Source of the DNA: Trichoplax adhaerens
Lineage: Eukaryota > Placozoa > Uniplacotomia > Trichoplacea > Trichoplacidae
Direction: 5' to 3'
Length of the DNA stretch: 64,000 bases
Assembly: GCF_000150275.1 (NCBI RefSeq)
Contig: NW_002060947.1
Span: 3,402,980-3,466,979 of the forward strand
The number at the start of each line of letters is the position of its first letter. Position 1 is the first letter of the stretch. The notes beneath the pieces are model-generated. The model was not told where the DNA came from. It ran no database searches and saw nothing but the letters and a program-made list of their open reading frames with translations. This document shows positions 60,939 through 64,000 of the stretch, piece after piece. Made by a program: the position numbers and the translations under genes.

Positions 60939-63712
60939 TTTCATCTATTTAAATTTATCAAATCCTAATAATTCATGGGTATGATCATATTCGATGCCTT
61001 GAACATTTTTACTGTATTACAAAAGTTTTTAAATTACTTCCTTATTTTAGGATTGCTTTTATTAGAGTAATGTGGAATCTATGTCTACGTACAGTACTGT
61101 ACATAGATATAAATTTAGATCTTCAGAAGCAAAATGAAGTAAACATCTGACTTTTCTTATGAATTTTATATGATTATTATATAACCGGTCATCATATTCA
61201 GGCGCTGATGGATTATTTATAAATATATAACATATATAACATATATATATATGTATTTAGTATTTTTATTTGTTAACCCGCTAGCTAAATGGTACTACAT
61301 TGTTTATTTTGTTTCATCCAAATGTAAAGTATTTTTACATTTTACATAATAGTTTGCCTATAAAAGGTTAAACGTCAAAATAATTGGATAAGGTCAAGAC
61401 CCGTGATTGTTTCGATACAAACATTGCTAATATGCTATATAGTACAAGAAGTTTTTTTTGTTCAGAGTAATCCTAATGATTTATTGTTGAATCTAAAATT
61501 GCTTGCGATGGTTCTAGAATTATGACAAGTGAAAACGTGAATCCGCAGCTAATGGTCTTTTTTTGATTTCATCTCAAAATTTCAGGGACTTGAAATGTTT
61601 TGACGCCAGATCGACTGGAGCCCTAACCCTTGTTTCAAGTTATCCTGCTCTAATATTTTAATCAATTTAAAATTTACCTTGAAGCATCATTATTCGTTTA
61701 TTATTATAAAGCTTGCCTGTTTTTTTTCCTAATTAACGGAACTGCAACTTTATTGTCACAACTCGCAAGTGCATTTAATGCAATGAGCATATTGATGGTA
61801 ATATACAGTGTATACAATCGCTATATGTTTATAATATCCGTACAAAAACTAATAAAGTTGTTTGGATTTAACCCAATCAGCCAACCACAAGCGCAATATA
61901 TCCAATTACGCACGTAAGTGATTCTTTATCTTTTTACTGCAGTAGCCCTTAGCAATGCATACTACGTTATATGAATACTGCGAATGACAAATTAAATTCA
62001 TTTTAACGGATAAAAGTATAGTAAATTAATGTCCCATACTGCAATATGCCACAAAATTTTCGAATTTTCCCTTGATTCACCTAGATAATAGTTCAATTTT
62101 TGATTTTTCTTATGCACTTCATCACTAGCGACTTGAAAAGGGTTCTTGATTATTGCTACAATGTTTTATTAATCGCTTTTCCGGCCTAACCTTACAGGCA
62201 TAGTCATATTTAGAAAAATGATACTGCATTCTTTACTTATTTGATATTATCGTACTTTAAATATAGAGGCTTCACGTAGGAGGCCCTTGGGGGAGGGGGA
62301 TGATGAATAGTCCTGATCCAACGAAAAGTTTTCAATGATTACTAAAACGAATCATAATACCTCATACTGTCCCTAGTATCATAGTTAATTTCAATTAATG
62401 CTTATAGTCACCTATAAAAATTAAGCAACGTTATGACGATTTAATATCCAATCAGTTAATTGAAATTATTCCATGCCCGTATGCCTTTAACATCTAAAGA
62501 CGTACAGTACAGTGTATAACTGTAGTGCGTTAAAATCAAAATTTTAATTATTTAATAACACAGTATTTATGATAGGCTTAAAAGAGCAGATAACTATAAA
62601 AGTATGTAGATTAATGGTACAGCCACGTTATTCACCTACTCTATTTGTTTGCATTTTGCAGTTTATAAGCGATAGAATACATGAACCTCAGTTTATTACC
62701 CTTCATTACCGACGGGTGAATTACAGCTTCGACTAGGTAGAAAATGATTGGATTGGATGAATAATATGTCTGTAACATACGAGTATACACGGATAAAATG
62801 TTTTATGCAACATAAGGAGATTAAAGTTAACCGTCCGAAATATTGCGTGTAATTCCAACAGAATCAGCAACTACACTACATGCCTAAACACAAGATGTTG
62901 AAAACTTGCATTCACTTTTGACAGCTTGAAAAAGCTCAAAACGTTGGTTCTCCTATGTATACAGCATGCAAATATATAAGCCTGGAAACTTGCTATAACG
63001 GCTACACAGCTATTTTAAAAAATTAGGCCGAATAGCCATTGATAAGCGCTAACCTAAAAAGTGGTAAAGTAATAGCGCAATCAATAGTACAATAAATTGT
63101 AATGTAATGAGAAGAAGTTATAAAGTATTGCTGTTTATTTGATATGGACTATAACAAAACTATCATCATCCTGGAAATGACTAATTCTAAAATTAAACTT
63201 TATTAATGGTATTTACTTTCACTGGGGTATAGGAGTTGCGCCTCTAATAATGTACGCCATTTATTTTTATATCGAATCTATAAACACGTGTAAACAAACT
63301 CGGACTATCAAGCAAGGAACATAACTTTTATCAACCATATGATATTTATTACATTTCCTTCTGAATCAGGTAAAAAGGTAGTCGTGTGCAATAATTATAT
63401 GACAATATTTTGAAAGAAATTAGAACCTTGTCTGAGGTTATTCCGTTAACCTAAATCAAACTTCAACATTAGAAACGGTAGTAATTTATAATGTGCTAAA
63501 GTAGCAGTAAATTTAAGTCTAATTATATAGCTAGCATCATTAGTTTATATACCAATTTTTAGTAACCTCATTGATTTGAAATGTATGATATTACATATGC
63601 TATATCAGCATTAACTAGCACTAAGTTGTTTAAATCAACTAGTGTATAAAGAAATTATCAACGGTAATAAATAGTACGATAGAAGGGACAACTTTCCAAT
63701 TTTCAATATTTA

Positions 63713-63718
63713 TTTATT
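63713..63718 (-). terminator. Poly(A) signal of the KCTD8/12/16-like gene
   Basis: AATAAA on the minus strand about 78 bases beyond the stop codon of the KCTD gene, within a repeated TATTTATTTA stretch. Confidence 0.45.
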
Positions 63719-63795
63719 TACTACAGTGCCGGTATGCATTGAACGGGTTCCGCTATGACATGTCAATTAAACTATTTAATGCTGTATAATACCGT

Positions 63796-64000
63796 CTACT
63801 TGCGTTGAAATATATATTCAATAAAGTGATTCCATTTGGTTTCATCTGATTCACCATCATGACCAGCTCCACCAGCATGACTTGCAATTAAATCGAAGCC
63901 CTTCTCAGCTAGCAAATCAAATGCTTTCTCTAAATGGCCATGCTTTAAGTAGAAACGACTAGAATAGCTATTATCACTTCGATCAGGATCTCGCGTTTCA
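63796..64000 (-). CDS. KCTD8/12/16-like BTB-domain protein, C-terminal part (truncated by window edge)
   Basis: The last 67 complete codons plus stop of a gene that continues beyond the right edge. The peptide includes ETRDPDRSDNSYSSRFYLK, HLEKAFDLLAEKGFDLIASH and the end WNHFIEYIFQRK. This matches the C-terminal H1 domain of KCTD8, KCTD12 and KCTD16, whose ends read SRDPDR...YTSRYYLKF...YTEYVF. Vertebrate members are auxiliary subunits of GABA-B receptors and bind G beta-gamma. The BTB domain, which would confirm the family, is outside the window. Stop codon TAG at 63796-63798. Confidence 0.86.
   Translation of the reverse strand, partial: ETRDPDRSDNSYSSRFYLKHGHLEKAFDLLAEKGFDLIASHAGGAGHDGESDETKWNHFIEYIFQRK

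Larger units (their letters stand above)
60899..63795. other. Convergent intergenic region between nocturnin and the KCTD gene
   Basis: About 2.9 kb, AT-rich. It has a lone GTACAGTACTGTAC palindrome at 61089-61102, a short array-like piece near 62504, an (AT)n-rich tract at about 61222-61255 and a G-rich run near 62281-62300. No gene recognised. Confidence 0.6.

Noticed and set aside
1-64000. tRNA, rRNA, CRISPR or bacterial operon features
   Set aside because: No B-box-like GGTTCGAATCC stretch or regularly spaced repeat array was seen; genes are spliced and animal-type.

Overview
This window looks like nuclear DNA from a small-genome, early-branching animal. A placozoan (Trichoplax-like) is my best guess, but I infer that from content, not from a search. 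The DNA is AT-rich with one ambiguous base at 67. The genes have short GT-AG introns (65 to several hundred bp, a few over 900), and the set is animal-type: class A GPCRs related to GPR161, a KCTD8/12/16-type protein, nocturnin, FIP200, a SEPT6-group septin, COMMD5, a CD36/SCARB receptor, NME5 and BCKDHB. I built the gene models by hand, joining exons whose splice phases agree and whose peptides match the families as I know them.

Layout: (1) 1-2.9 kb, one doubtful exon end and otherwise nothing coding. (2) 2.9-10.1 kb, BCKDHB (-) and COMMD5 (+), divergent. (3) 11.4-21.2 kb, CD36/SCARB (-) and a septin (+), divergent. (4) 24.2-45.8 kb, two paralogous GPCRs on the + strand, separated by about 19 kb without a recognisable gene. 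(5) 48.7-60.9 kb, NME5 (+), RB1CC1/FIP200 (-) and nocturnin (+); the last two are divergent. (6) The 3' end of a KCTD8/12/16-like gene (-) runs off the right edge.

The genes do not form one pathway. BCKDHB is mitochondrial branched-chain amino acid breakdown, COMMD5 belongs to the Commander endosomal complex, CD36 is lipid uptake, the septin is cytoskeletal, NME5 is a ciliary radial-spoke protein, FIP200 starts autophagy, and nocturnin handles NADP(H).

The most unusual feature is a family of dense quasi-palindromic arrays made of the pentamer CAGTA and its complement TACTG. Large arrays occur in all three divergent intergenic regions and just upstream of NME5. They are nearly absent from the convergent intergenic regions, the GPCR upstream regions and the 19 kb desert. 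Because a 5-base unit of this composition lacks stop codons in every frame, the arrays also create long spurious reading frames.
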